Positions 63,925 through 64,000 of a stretch of DNA of 64,000 bases are shown here, piece by piece (the first letter of the stretch is position 1; each line of letters opens with the position of its first letter). Made by a program: the position numbers and the translations under genes. The notes beneath the pieces were generated by a model. The model did not search any database and had not been told where the DNA came from. It was given only the letters and a program-made list of their open reading frames with translations. This DNA comes from Burkholderiales bacterium (GTDB taxonomy: Bacteria > Pseudomonadota > Gammaproteobacteria > Burkholderiales > Thiobacteraceae): NCBI GenBank assembly GCA_023511995.1, contig JAIMAL010000002.1, positions 112,765-176,764 on the forward strand. The letters run 5' to 3'.

Positions 63925-64000
63925 TCACTCGATGATTTTCGACACCACGCCGGCGCCCACCGTCCGCCCACCCTCGCGGATGGCAAAACGCAAACCCTCT
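63925..64000 (-). CDS. tuf: Elongation factor Tu, 3' end only
   Basis: The last 24 codons plus stop of a gene that continues past base 64000. The peptide GLRFAIREGGRTVGAGVVS followed by KIIE is the C-terminus of EF-Tu, which delivers aminoacyl-tRNA to the ribosome. Betaproteobacteria often carry a tuf copy directly before tRNA-Trp-secE-nusG, as here. Confidence 0.95.
   Translation of the reverse strand, partial: EGLRFAIREGGRTVGAGVVSKIIE

Overview
The window is GC-rich, densely coded DNA from what looks like a chemolithoautotrophic betaproteobacterium, probably near Thiobacillus/Hydrogenophilales. The evidence is a Calvin-cycle sugar-phosphate gene block, a DAB-type inorganic-carbon uptake locus, a two-domain APS kinase of the Thiobacillus denitrificans type, a PEP-CTERM protein behind a sigma-54-type promoter, and the order tuf - tRNA-Trp - secE - nusG - rplKAJL - rpoBC. 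The taxonomic placement is inference from gene content, not from a database search.

Layout. (1) 1-8545: candidate dissolved-inorganic-carbon (DIC) region on the minus strand. A CbbR-like LysR gene (+) is divergent from dabB-dabA-DUF6671. A likely terminator follows, then a second transcription unit holding another NuoL-like antiporter subunit and a small membrane protein that runs off the window. A 13-bp motif is shared (12 of 13 bases) by the two upstream regions. (2) 8801-15831 (-): tkt, gap, pgk, pyk, fba, transcribed in that order. (3) 16275-24542: inositol-monophosphatase-like and thioredoxin-like genes (-), a PhnD-like binding protein (+), two adjacent 232-bp inverted-repeat elements, then rsmE, argA, a PAS-GGDEF-EAL protein and yggX (+). 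(4) 24613-28239 (+): polyphosphate block, ppk plus an overlapping CYTH-CHAD gene, with a Pho-box-like site upstream. (5) 28244-36298: long pyruvate-kinase-like gene (-), MBL hydrolase, NDUFA9-like SDR and cca (+), nhaR (-), htpX and terC (+). (6) 36476-43125 (+): purE-purK-psiE-purC, acyl-CoA synthetase, FadL-type porin, S24-like protein. (7) 43134-48015: TauE/SafE and EVE (-), PEP-CTERM (+), then a two-domain APS kinase and a DHH phosphoesterase (-). (8) 48062-51588: galE fossil and a VanZ gene (+) meeting a triple-VanZ gene (-) tail to tail. (9) 51704-64000 (-): rpoC, rpoB, rplL, rplJ, rplA, rplK, nusG, secE, tRNA-Trp and the 3' end of tuf.

How it fits together. DabA/DabB-type proteins would raise cytoplasmic bicarbonate for carbon fixation, and the tkt-gap-pgk-fba block supplies Calvin-cycle reactions. 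The polyphosphate genes, PsiE and a PhnD-like protein point to phosphate handling. The APS kinase/DHH pair points to PAPS and possibly pAp metabolism. The remaining genes are largely housekeeping. The most unusual parts are the extended DAB-like locus, the paired 232-bp elements, the galE remnant beside VanZ genes, and several genes whose -10 box lies six bases before the start codon.
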